Assembly (NCBI GenBank): GCA_945913025.1
Contig: CAMECJ010000002.1
Span: forward strand, 124,001-188,000
Origin: an uncultured Elusimicrobia bacterium
Lineage (GTDB): Bacteria > Elusimicrobiota > Elusimicrobia > Elusimicrobiales > Elusimicrobiaceae
Length of the DNA: 64,000 nucleotides
Direction of reading: 5' to 3'
The notes under the pieces are model-generated. The model was not told the DNA's origin. It ran no database searches and saw only the letters and a program-made list of their open reading frames with translations. Below, piece by piece: positions 1 through 6,813 of the stretch. Position 1 is the first letter of the stretch. Each line of letters begins with the position of its first letter. The translations under genes and the position numbers were made by a program.

Positions 1-1
1 C

Positions 2-952
2 CCGATTAAAGACAACGCCGCCGTAAAACTCGGCGCGTTTATGGGCGCCTGCAACGTCAACCATTCAAAAGATAAACTGACACTTTTAACCCCTTCCGAT
101 TTTGCCACGTTCGGTTTATGGGCGGAACAGCTGGTAGCTGAATCCACCGGTAAAGAAGGCAAAGGTATCGTTCCCGTGGCAGGCGAACCGCTTCGCAAAA
201 ATTTCGACTACCGCGAGGACCGCTTCTTCGTGCACCTTTCTACCGGAAGCGAGGACGACAAACGCGTCAGCGCCGTTTCCGACGATTTGGCCAAACGCGG
301 TTACCCCGTAATGACGATTGAACTGCCTAATACCTACTACTTGGGCGCGATGTTCCTCTTGTGGGAAATTGCCACCGCCGCCGCAGGAGCCATCTTGAGC
401 ATTGACCCCTTCGACCAACCCAACGTACAGGAAGCTAAAACACTGGCCAAAAACATTTTAGCCGAACTCAGCGCGGGCAAAATTCCTGCTGAAATCAACG
501 CTCCCCTGCTCGTTTCCAAAGATATCGCGGGAGACGTGAAACTGAGTACGCTGGCGCAAGATTTATATTCCATTTTGGAAAGCAACGATTATGTAGCTGT
601 ACTGCCTTATTTGAACCCGTCTAAAGACGTGGACGAAGCGGTACTCGCCCTGCGCGATAAAATTATGGAACGCACCAAACGCGCCGTTTTGTTCGGTTAT
701 GGTCCGCGGTATTTACACTCTACCGGCCAGCTCCATAAAGGGGACGGCAACAACGGCGTATTTTTGATTTTATCCGCCGACCCGAAAAACGACGTCAAAA
801 TTCCGGGGCAGAATTACACGTTCGGCCAACTCTGCAACGCGCAGGCTCTGGGCGATTTTCAGGCGCTGGAATCCAAGGGCCGCCGCGTCATTAAAGTACA
901 CTTGGCGCAGCCTGTGGCGGAAGGAATTAAAAAAATCAGCGACCAGTTCTAA
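2..952 (+). CDS. pgi: Glucose-6-phosphate isomerase, C-terminal part (cut by window start)
   Basis: The frame is open from the first bases of the window, so the true start lies upstream; the ATG at 41 is probably internal. The protein resembles the isomerase part of the transaldolase/glucose-6-phosphate isomerase fusion family. Supporting motifs are FVHLSTGSE, a LGAMFLLWEIATAAAG segment and the SIDPFDQPNVQEAK signature, which carries the conserved FDQPNVQ block. The enzyme interconverts glucose-6-phosphate and fructose-6-phosphate in the cytoplasm. Whether a transaldolase domain precedes it cannot be seen here. A hairpin terminator follows directly at 965-1000. Confidence 0.82.
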   Translation, partial: PIKDNAAVKLGAFMGACNVNHSKDKLTLLTPSDFATFGLWAEQLVAESTGKEGKGIVPVAGEPLRKNFDYREDRFFVHLSTGSEDDKRVSAVSDDLAKRGYPVMTIELPNTYYLGAMFLLWEIATAAAGAILSIDPFDQPNVQEAKTLAKNILAELSAGKIPAEINAPLLVSKDIAGDVKLSTLAQDLYSILESNDYVAVLPYLNPSKDVDEAVLALRDKIMERTKRAVLFGYGPRYLHSTGQLHKGDGNNGVFLILSADPKNDVKIPGQNYTFGQLCNAQALGDFQALESKGRRVIKVHLAQPVAEGIKKISDQF

Positions 953-964
953 CCTTGCCATCTT

Positions 965-1000
965 AAAAGGGCGGTCCGCTTTTTACGGCCGCCCTTTTTA
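965..1000 (+). terminator. Rho-independent terminator after pgi
   Basis: An AAAAGGGCGG stem pairs with CCGCCCTTTT and is followed by a T-rich stretch. It sits 13 bases after the pgi stop and just before miaB. Confidence 0.7.
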
Positions 1001-1009
1001 TTTATCACT

Positions 1010-2239
1010 ATGAAAAAAGTTTTTATTCAAACCTACGGCTGCCAAATGAATATCGCCGATTCGGAAGAAATGTTCGCCCATCTCGCCGCGCGCGGGATGA
1101 CGCATACCGACAATTTGGACGAAGCCGATGTGGTACTTATCAACACCTGCACCGTGCGCGACCACGCCGAACACCGCGCCGTTTCGTTTTTGGGCAGACT
1201 GGGCGCGTGGAAAAGGGAAAAATCCGGACGCCGTGTAATTTTTGCCGGCTGCGCCGCACAGCGTTTGGGGGAAAAATTAAAAAAACATTACCCCTTTTTA
1301 GATATTCTTTCCGGCGCCAAAAACATTGAAAACTTTGGCGACACGCTGGACAACAGCGGCCTTTTTCCCGCCGAGTCCCCCCAAGGCGAACTTCTCAAAC
1401 CGAATTTGACGGGATACGTCACCATTATGCGCGGGTGCAATTTTGCGTGCACCTACTGCATTGTTCCCACGGTGCGCGGCCCCATTAAATGTTTGCCGCA
1501 GGACGAAATTTTGGAAGCCGTCCGCCGAAAAACCGCCCAAGGCGCCAAAGAAATTATGCTGTTGGGGCAAACCGTCAACGCTTATACCGACGGGAACACC
1601 TCATTTGCCGACCTGTTAAACCGCGTAAGCGAAGTTTCGGGTGTACAGCGCGTGCGCTTTACCAGCCCGCACCCCATTTATTTTACGCCCGCGTTTTTGG
1701 AAGCCGTCAAAAGCAATCCCAAAATTGCCCGTCACGTACATCTGCCCGCCCAAAGCGGTTCTTCCAAAGTATTAGCCGAAATGAAACGCGGCTATACGCG
1801 CGAAACGCTTTTGGAAAAAATACGGGCGTTAAAGGAAATCGGTATGAACATCTCCACCGATTTGATTGTCGGGTTTCCGACGGAAACGGAAGCGGACTTC
1901 GATCAAACCTTGACGCTTGTGGAAGAAGCGGGGTTTTCCGCCGCGTTTTGTTACAAATACTCCCCCCGCGAAGGTACGCCGGCGGCCAAGATGACACTCC
2001 ATTCAGACAAAATACTGGAACAAAGGCTTGAGATTTTGTTAAATAGAGTAAGAGGACTTGCGGAACGCGCGTATCAAGGGCAAATCGGCACGGAGCAGGA
2101 AGTGTTGATGGAAAGCGAAAACAAGGGCCGATCGTCGGGCAACTTTTGGGTAAAGACTCATAAAAACTATCCGGCGGGAAGTTTGGTAAAAGTAAATATT
2201 GAGAAAGCAGACGGAACTTTATTATTTGCGAGGGACTGA
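1010..2239 (+). CDS. miaB: tRNA-2-methylthio-N6-dimethylallyladenosine synthase MiaB
   Basis: 409-residue radical-SAM methylthiotransferase that adds a 2-methylthio group to i6A37 of tRNAs. The N-terminal UPF0004 domain starts TYGCQMNIADSE with cluster cysteines C11, C47 and C81. The radical-SAM CxxxCxxC motif is C143, C147 and C150 (RGCNFACTYC). A C-terminal TRAM-like region follows. Length is slightly short for the family (about 430-470). Its substrate-making partner MiaA lies 1.3 kb downstream, separated by a pilZ gene and a pilin locus. A PilZ gene follows after 2 bases. Confidence 0.93.
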   Translation: MKKVFIQTYGCQMNIADSEEMFAHLAARGMTHTDNLDEADVVLINTCTVRDHAEHRAVSFLGRLGAWKREKSGRRVIFAGCAAQRLGEKLKKHYPFLDILSGAKNIENFGDTLDNSGLFPAESPQGELLKPNLTGYVTIMRGCNFACTYCIVPTVRGPIKCLPQDEILEAVRRKTAQGAKEIMLLGQTVNAYTDGNTSFADLLNRVSEVSGVQRVRFTSPHPIYFTPAFLEAVKSNPKIARHVHLPAQSGSSKVLAEMKRGYTRETLLEKIRALKEIGMNISTDLIVGFPTETEADFDQTLTLVEEAGFSAAFCYKYSPREGTPAAKMTLHSDKILEQRLEILLNRVRGLAERAYQGQIGTEQEVLMESENKGRSSGNFWVKTHKNYPAGSLVKVNIEKADGTLLFARD

Positions 2240-2241
2240 TT

Positions 2242-2712
2242 ATGACGAAGAAAAAGAATTTTTCCGAAAAACGCAAACATCCGCGTATGCCGGTAATCAG
2301 CAATTTGATTGAACCGGTCAACTTACACTACAAAACCGAGGACGGAAAGGAAACATCGCTTGTCGCCATTTTGGCGGATTTATCCGCTTCCGGTATGCGG
2401 ATGATCAGCTTTTTGGGCGCACCGCTGGCGGACCGTTTTGCTATCAGCCTCCAACTTCCCGGGGCGGGAAAAATGGAAGTAAGGGCTAAGCTGGCGTGGG
2501 TAAAACAGCGCGAAAACATCTACACCATTGGGATTGAATTTGTCAAAATGGCGGATAAAGACGCCAAACTCATCAGCGAAATGGCCGACGATTTTAACGA
2601 TTGCGACACGCGCATTTTGTTAAAACTGCCCGACGTGTGCGTACCGGATTGCAAATGCAATAAAATCTGCAATAAAATCCAGAAAGACGAAAGCCTTTTT
2701 GAGAACAAATAG
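2242..2712 (+). CDS. PilZ-domain protein (c-di-GMP-binding candidate)
   Basis: 156-residue single-domain protein. Near residue 12 it has the arginine switch (RKHPRMP), and in the middle the DLSASGMRM block that matches the PilZ D/NxSxxG motif. Both are the usual c-di-GMP contact motifs, so binding is likely by family knowledge. The C-terminal end is cysteine-rich (CVPDCKCNKICNK), which is not typical of PilZ and might bind metal. The gene starts 2 bases after miaB and is probably co-transcribed. A bidirectional terminator separates it from pilin A. Any link to pilin control is only suggested by proximity. Confidence 0.8.
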   Translation: MTKKKNFSEKRKHPRMPVISNLIEPVNLHYKTEDGKETSLVAILADLSASGMRMISFLGAPLADRFAISLQLPGAGKMEVRAKLAWVKQRENIYTIGIEFVKMADKDAKLISEMADDFNDCDTRILLKLPDVCVPDCKCNKICNKIQKDESLFENK

Positions 2713-2736
2713 TTCCGACAAACACTCCGCAAATAG

Positions 2737-2766
2737 AAAACCGGCGCCGTATGCGCCGGTTTTTTA
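2737..2766. terminator. Bidirectional terminator between pilZ gene and pilin A
   Basis: An AAAACCGGCG/CGCCGGTTTT stem with a short loop and T runs on both strands separates two convergent genes. Confidence 0.75.
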
Positions 2767-2774
2767 ATACGTTT

Positions 2775-3221
2775 TTACTTAACAATGGTCCAACGATTAC
2801 TGCCAGTACTGGTATCCGCTCCCAAATGTTTACACATCTGTTTTGCCCATTCAAACGCATCTCCGCCGCTTTCCGTACCACAAGCAATAGAACCGCCGAC
2901 TGTTTGCCAGCGGTAAAAAAGAATATACGGCTTTGTCTTGCTGGTTGCATAAACAGAAAATTCTGTAGAGATATTATAGATAAAATGTTTGCTTTTCGGC
3001 ACCGCCACATCCAACTCCGTGAAATCGGACGCATATGCGCCATTTGCCATATAATACACTTCTTGCGCGTCCCGCAACGTTTTAAGGACGGCCAAAGCCT
3101 CGGCGGCGCGCGCTTTTTCCACCGCCCATTCATACTGCGGAAGTGCCACCGCCGACAATATGCCAATGATTAAGACAACGACTAATAACTCTATTAACGT
3201 AAATCCTTGATTTTTATACAT
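2775..3221 (-). CDS. Type IV pilin-like protein (pilin A)
   Basis: 148 residues. The prepilin leader is MYKNQG, with cleavage expected between G6 and F7 of [17 protein letters not shown], followed by the conserved ALPQYEWAVEKARAAEA alpha-1 segment. E at +5 of the mature protein is present. The C-terminal half is variable but keeps cysteines in IACGTESGG and QMCKHLG; the latter C-[KR]-x-[LF]-G motif recurs in most pilins of this window. No assembly genes are nearby. It is transcribed against its neighbours, from the poly-T promoter at 3386-3412 through a leader that holds a palindromic element. Confidence 0.9.
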   Translation of the reverse strand: MYKNQGFTLIELLVVVLIIGILSAVALPQYEWAVEKARAAEALAVLKTLRDAQEVYYMANGAYASDFTELDVAVPKSKHFIYNISTEFSVYATSKTKPYILFYRWQTVGGSIACGTESGGDAFEWAKQMCKHLGADTSTGSNRWTIVK

Positions 3222-3267
3222 GGGACATATCTCCCCTTCATACGGTTTGGCGGCTTACGGTACTAAC

Positions 3268-3345
3268 GTCATTCCCGAGTGTTGTAATCGGGAATCTTGT
3301 TGTTACGTAACGACAAGATTCCGTACTAAAACACTACGGAATGAC
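3268..3345. repeat. Extragenic palindromic element, copy 1
   Basis: An imperfect palindrome bounded by GTCATTCC and GGAATGAC, with its centre at GTTACGTAAC. Related copies lie at 5518-5573, 29912-29988, 49338-49414, 51486-51562 and about 62147-62210, mainly in or next to pilin leaders. Confidence 0.75.
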
Positions 3346-3385
3346 ACAATGAAAGGAAAAAAGCCGCCGAATTGGAATTATCCCC

Positions 3386-3412
3386 ATGGTATCAAAAAAA
3401 AAAACAAGTCAA
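3386..3412 (-). promoter_or_regulatory. Poly-T spacer promoter of pilin A
   Basis: On the minus strand this reads TTGACT (-35), TG, a run of 11 T, GA, then TACCAT (-10), giving a 15-nt spacer. The same module precedes seven pilin genes. The promoter assignment is by consensus similarity, without transcript data. Confidence 0.6.
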
Positions 3413-3483
3413 GGCCCTGAGACTGGGGGCTCCCCTCTTGTCCGCGATCCTCTGATGAATCGAGCTACACCGTTTTAGATATG
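3413..3483. repeat. Three-copy motif upstream of pilin promoters, copy 1
   Basis: Shares CTCTGAT..., GAGCTACAC and TTTTAG...TATG with 29620-29688 and 51840-51911. On the minus strand it contains GTAGCTCGATT...CAGAGG, which recalls a tRNA D-arm, but no T-arm is present. Confidence 0.55.
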
Positions 3484-3540
3484 CCGCTATCCCGCGAAAC
3501 AGCTTTCCAAACCCACTCCCATAAAAAGTACAATATAAAT

Positions 3541-4476
3541 ATGCAACCTATCGTCCTCTGCGGCCCGACCGCATCCGGCAAAACCGAACTGGCGCTTGAA
3601 CTGGCGCGCCAGACAGACGGAATCATTCTATCCGCCGATTCGCGCCAAGTGTACAAACGCCTCACCGTCGGCACCGCTAAACCTGCGGGCGCTTGGCAAA
3701 ACGGCGCGTACAGAGTGGACGGGGTACCGTATTATCTGGTGGATTTTTTGGACGTAACGGACACCTTTAACGCTGGCGCATTTAAAGCGCGCGCCGGAGA
3801 AATTATACAGAAAAATCCCGCCCGCCAAATTATTTTTGCCGGCGGAACGGGAATGTATCTGCACGCATTTTTTGTGGGAATGGATGAACTGCCTCAAAGC
3901 ACGCCCCAAACGCGCGAAATACTCCAAAAACTGCTTACCGAACACGGCAAAGAAGCCTTGCACAATGTTCTACGAGAAAAAGATCCCTCTTCCGCCGCCG
4001 CTATTCCTGCCGGAAACGTCCAGCGCACGATGCGCGCCTTGGAACTTTATATGCTCACGGGTAAACCGGCCAGCGAACTCAAAAGCGGAAAATTTTTCAA
4101 ACTGCCCGATGAAAAATCATCCTTTTGGGTGTACTTGGATTGGGAGAAAGAAGCGTTAAACGAACGCATTGCGCGGCGCACGGAGCAGATTTTTGACGGA
4201 ATGACCGAAGAAGCCCGCACACTTCTTGCCGAAGGATACACAGCAGATACCTCCGCTTTAAAAAGTCTGGGCTATCCGCAAGCAATCGCGTTTTTAAAAG
4301 GGGAACTTTCGCGCAAAGACGCGGTGGAACGTGTCGCCACGCTTACGCGCCAATACGCCAAACGGCAGCGCACATGGTTTAACCGCTATGCGAACGCCCT
4401 GCGCATACCGCTTGCCTGCGCGGCGGATTTTGACGCAAAAAAAATTGCGCGGGACATTTTATCCCGCGGCAAGTAA
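3541..4476 (+). CDS. miaA: tRNA dimethylallyltransferase MiaA
   Basis: 311 residues from the ATG at 3541; an in-frame ATG at 3481 exists but adds non-family sequence ahead of the P-loop. The enzyme transfers a dimethylallyl group to A37 of tRNAs reading UNN codons, making the substrate of MiaB. Seen motifs: P-loop GPTASGKTELA near residue 7, LSADSRQVY (DSxQ motif), and FAGGTGMYLHAFF. The length is normal for the family. The region just upstream is occupied by the pilin A promoter and repeats on the other strand. Confidence 0.92.
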   Translation: MQPIVLCGPTASGKTELALELARQTDGIILSADSRQVYKRLTVGTAKPAGAWQNGAYRVDGVPYYLVDFLDVTDTFNAGAFKARAGEIIQKNPARQIIFAGGTGMYLHAFFVGMDELPQSTPQTREILQKLLTEHGKEALHNVLREKDPSSAAAIPAGNVQRTMRALELYMLTGKPASELKSGKFFKLPDEKSSFWVYLDWEKEALNERIARRTEQIFDGMTEEARTLLAEGYTADTSALKSLGYPQAIAFLKGELSRKDAVERVATLTRQYAKRQRTWFNRYANALRIPLACAADFDAKKIARDILSRGK

Positions 4477-4477
4477 A

Positions 4478-4585
4478 TCATTTATCCAGTAGTTCGTTGA
4501 GTTCTTTGGCACCGTGCGCGCGAAGCAAGGCGACCTCCGCCGTTAAACCGTGCTTTTCTTCGTATTGCAATGCCAAGGCATAAAA
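4478..4585 (-). pseudogene. Possible 3' remnant of an unidentified gene
   Basis: On the minus strand an open frame ends with a TGA at 4478-4480 and reads back as ...YALALQYEEKHGLTAEVALLRAHGAKELNELLDK. The composition looks like genuine protein, but there is no start codon or ribosome site. Upstream the frame runs straight into the terminator hairpin of pilin B (4589-4612). One explanation is a gene whose 5' part was replaced when the pilin B cassette arrived. The family was not recognised. Confidence 0.3.
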
Positions 4586-4588
4586 AAA

Positions 4589-4612
4589 TCCGCCCCCAAA
4601 CTGCGGGGGCGG
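4589..4612 (-). terminator. Terminator of pilin B
   Basis: A TCCGCCCCC/GGGGGCGGA stem followed on the minus strand by a run of seven T. Confidence 0.75.
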
Positions 4613-4635
4613 AAAAGGCAAATACCTTCAAACGC

Positions 4636-5268
4636 TTACAGACCAGTACCAGCAGCATCGGGTTTAGTACAAGCAGCCCCTGCCGCAAATGTGGCCATCG
4701 TCGCCGCAGTTCCCTCAGCGGCAGCTGTACCATCTGCGGTAGCTTCCGTACCATCACTGCAGCATTCTTTGGAATATTCATCAATACCGCAGAAATCCGC
4801 ACATAAAGCTTGACCGTTTTCATCTGTTCCGCGGCAAGAAGTACCCGAATTTGCATAATAGCGGGACAATACATACTTATATTGCAACGTTCCACCTGTT
4901 TGTGGTTCGCGGGTGGCTACGACATTGCCCTTATCATATGCGTCGTTTCCCGTTCCCGTTGCCAACGTAATGGCAAACCCGTTTCCACCGCCATCGGCCG
5001 GATCACCCTTGGTGTGATAGGTCGATCCCGTAGAGCCTTTGGGAGAAACGTCCAGCCCCGTATATTTGGTGGCATACTTGTTGATCTGCAAGTACTTGCG
5101 CTGCTGCGCTTGCGCAATGTTGCCCATCAAGCTTACGGCTTCGCTCATACGGCTGCGTTCCACCGCTTTGAAATACTGCGGCAGCGCCATCGCGGCCAAA
5201 ATACCGAGAATGAGCACCACAACTAAGAGCTCAATCAACGTGAACCCTTTGTTATTATTCTTAATCAT
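4636..5268 (-). CDS. Type IV pilin-like protein (pilin B)
   Basis: 210 residues, the longest pilin here. The leader is MIKNNNKG, followed by [17 protein letters not shown] and ALPQYFKAVERSR. The N-terminal 35 codons and the whole 5' flank are nearly identical to pilin G at 61334-61903. The two also share TYHTKG and GGNGFAITL, with diverged sequence between. The C-terminal third is alanine-rich with several cysteines (TSCRGT, ALCADFCG, KECCSD). The end is low-complexity (AAEGTAATMATFAAGAACTK). It is followed by a strong terminator and driven by the poly-T promoter at 5359-5386. Confidence 0.9.
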   Translation of the reverse strand: MIKNNNKGFTLIELLVVVLILGILAAMALPQYFKAVERSRMSEAVSLMGNIAQAQQRKYLQINKYATKYTGLDVSPKGSTGSTYHTKGDPADGGGNGFAITLATGTGNDAYDKGNVVATREPQTGGTLQYKYVLSRYYANSGTSCRGTDENGQALCADFCGIDEYSKECCSDGTEATADGTAAAEGTAATMATFAAGAACTKPDAAGTGL

Positions 5269-5358
5269 TTTTCTCTCCTTTCTACTAGTTTTCTTTATGG
5301 CGGCCCGATTTGGGATACTGTAGGAGTTTTTATATAACCCAAACCGGACCGTTACCCC

Positions 5359-5386
5359 ACTGTATCAAAAAAAAAAAACAAGTCAA
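5359..5386 (-). promoter_or_regulatory. Poly-T spacer promoter of pilin B
   Basis: Minus strand: TTGACT, TG, a run of 12 T, GA, TACAGT; the spacer is 16 nt. Identical in sequence and tract length to the pilin G copy. Confidence 0.6.
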
Positions 5387-5517
5387 GGCTTTCTTCTTTT
5401 GGTATCGACAAAAAGTAAGCAAAAAAGATTTTCTATTCTTTTTCTGACAGAAGGAAAAGAAACAAAAAGACTGCCCGCACGCGTCCATAAAAAGCAGTCC
5501 TTACGCAGCGTATTTAT

Positions 5518-5573
5518 ACGGAATCCCGTTGTTACGAAACAACAGATTCCGGATTACAACTTTCCGGCATGAC
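5518..5573. repeat. Extragenic palindromic element, copy 2
   Basis: Imperfect palindrome centred on GTTGTTACGAAACAAC, with flanks matching the other GGAATC/GATTCC elements. It is part of the repeat shared with the pilin G locus. Confidence 0.65.
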
Positions 5574-5806
5574 GGCAAGGGGGCCGAAAAACGCAGGGTA
5601 ACGTGCAGAAAGAACGCATGTAAAACGGCACCAAGCCTTCGGAAATCACCTTGTGGGAGACGGCTGGAGAATATCACTTTATTTGTCCATATACTGTGCA
5701 CTCCTGCTTGCCTAATACAACGCCTTCTGCACGCCACACTCAACGCCAACCAATTTTTTAACCGAAAATCCGGCGCATACCGCCGGAGAAGTGCTATAAT
5801 GGGAAT

Positions 5807-6448
5807 ATGGAAAACAGTTTGTTTAATTTTGATAAACACCAAGCGTTAGCGTTGGAGACCAATTTTCTATTGGGGATAGACGAAGCTGGACGCGGCCCGC
5901 TGGCGGGGCCGGTGGTAGCCTGTGCGTGTTATATTCCCCCCTCGTTGGCCTCCTCTTTCCAAGACGTAAACGACAGCAAAAAATTAACGGAACGCAAGCG
6001 TGACGAACTGTTTGACCGTTTAACCCATTCCGACATTTTATACGGCGTAGGTTTCTCTTCCGCCGCCGAAATCGACCATTTGAATATTTTACAAGCCACC
6101 TTTTTGGCAATGCGCCGCGCCGCACAAAAATTTTTAAACACGCCGGGAGCAGTCGCACTTATCGACGGCCCGCTGCCCGCCGCCGGCCTGACCATCCGCC
6201 AACAACCCGTGGTGGACGGAGACGCCAAATCGCTCGTTATCGCGGCGGCGAGCGTAATCGCCAAAGTAACGCGGGACCGTTATATGGCCGCGCTTGATAA
6301 ACTCTACCCCAATTATGGTTTTGCCGGACACAAGGGCTACGGCACCGCCAAACACCTGCAAGCCTTGCGGGAATTGGGCCCCTGTAAGGAGCACCGCCGT
6401 TCTTTTGCGCCCGTACGGAAGCTGATTACGACCACTATTTTACCATGA
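5807..6448 (+). CDS. rnhB: Ribonuclease HII
   Basis: 213 residues. It cleaves the RNA strand of RNA-DNA hybrids and removes misincorporated ribonucleotides. The family signature GIDEAGRGPLAGPVVA near residue 23 holds the first catalytic Asp-Glu pair. DGDAKSLVIAAASVIAKVTRD and YGFAGHKGYGT cover the remaining conserved blocks. The end overlaps the start of the yraN-like gene by 4 bases, indicating translational coupling. Confidence 0.93.
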   Translation: MENSLFNFDKHQALALETNFLLGIDEAGRGPLAGPVVACACYIPPSLASSFQDVNDSKKLTERKRDELFDRLTHSDILYGVGFSSAAEIDHLNILQATFLAMRRAAQKFLNTPGAVALIDGPLPAAGLTIRQQPVVDGDAKSLVIAAASVIAKVTRDRYMAALDKLYPNYGFAGHKGYGTAKHLQALRELGPCKEHRRSFAPVRKLITTTILP

Positions 6449-6804
6449 ACACAAAAGCTATTGGAGCGCAAGGCGAAGAACAGGCCGCCCGCTATCTGCA
6501 AGCAAAGGGGTGGAGTATATTGGAACGTAATTTTTCTGCCCCCTACGGGGAGCTGGACCTTGTTGCCAAAGACGGGAAAACGCTTGTATTTGTAGAAGTC
6601 AAAACGCGCGCCTACAGCGCCTATGGCGGCCCGCTGATGGCCGTTACTCCGGCCAAACAAAAACGCTTGGCGTTGACCGCTGCGTCATACATTAAAGCCA
6701 AAAGCGTAAAATGTGACGGTATCCGATTTGACGTGCTATGCGTCCTGCCGCAAGGAATTGAACACGTGCCCAACGCGTTCTTCCCCGAACGGACGACTTT
6801 ATAG
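6445..6804 (+). CDS. yraN: UPF0102 (YraN-like) endonuclease-fold protein
   Basis: 119 residues of the UPF0102 family, a Holliday-junction-resolvase-like fold of uncertain function. Typical blocks are GAQGEEQAARYLQAKGW, the GELDLVAKDG acidic site and LVFVEVKTR. It overlaps rnhB by 4 bases, an arrangement common for this pair in many bacteria. A GGAGG ribosome site for the next gene (punA) lies at its end, so rnhB-yraN-punA form one operon. Confidence 0.9.
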   Translation: MNTKAIGAQGEEQAARYLQAKGWSILERNFSAPYGELDLVAKDGKTLVFVEVKTRAYSAYGGPLMAVTPAKQKRLALTAASYIKAKSVKCDGIRFDVLCVLPQGIEHVPNAFFPERTTL

Positions 6805-6813
6805 GAGGAAGTT

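Larger units (their letters stand above)
3222..3540. other. Intergenic region upstream of pilin A
   Basis: From left to right this region holds the pilin leader, with GGTTTGGCGG near 3245 and its partial complement near 3362. Between those arms lies a palindromic element (3268-3345). The poly-T promoter (3386-3412) and a motif shared with two other pilin loci (3413-3483) follow. No supported gene lies here; the open frame from 3481 is just the upstream extension of miaA. Confidence 0.7.
5224..5573. repeat. Long dispersed repeat, copy 1 (pilin B 5' cassette)
   Basis: It covers the first codons of pilin B, its leader, the poly-T promoter, an AAAAGTAAGC-containing segment, a GACTGCCCGCACGCG block and a palindromic element. 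A nearly identical copy lies at 61860-62210, some 56.6 kb away in the same orientation relative to pilin G. Confidence 0.85.
5269..5806. other. Intergenic region upstream of pilin B and rnhB
   Basis: Its left two thirds is the long repeat shared with pilin G, ending in a palindrome (5518-5573). The right third (about 5580-5800) shows no gene I can support. The last 50 bases must hold the rnhB promoter. Confidence 0.6.

Noticed and set aside
3394-3404. Poly-T tracts interpreted as terminator U-runs
   Set aside because: No consistent GC-rich hairpin precedes the T run in the seven copies, while TTGAC and TAnnnT are conserved on either side.
3413-3483. A tRNA gene in the three-copy motif
   Set aside because: Only a D-arm-like stretch is visible; anticodon arm, T-arm and acceptor stem cannot be formed.
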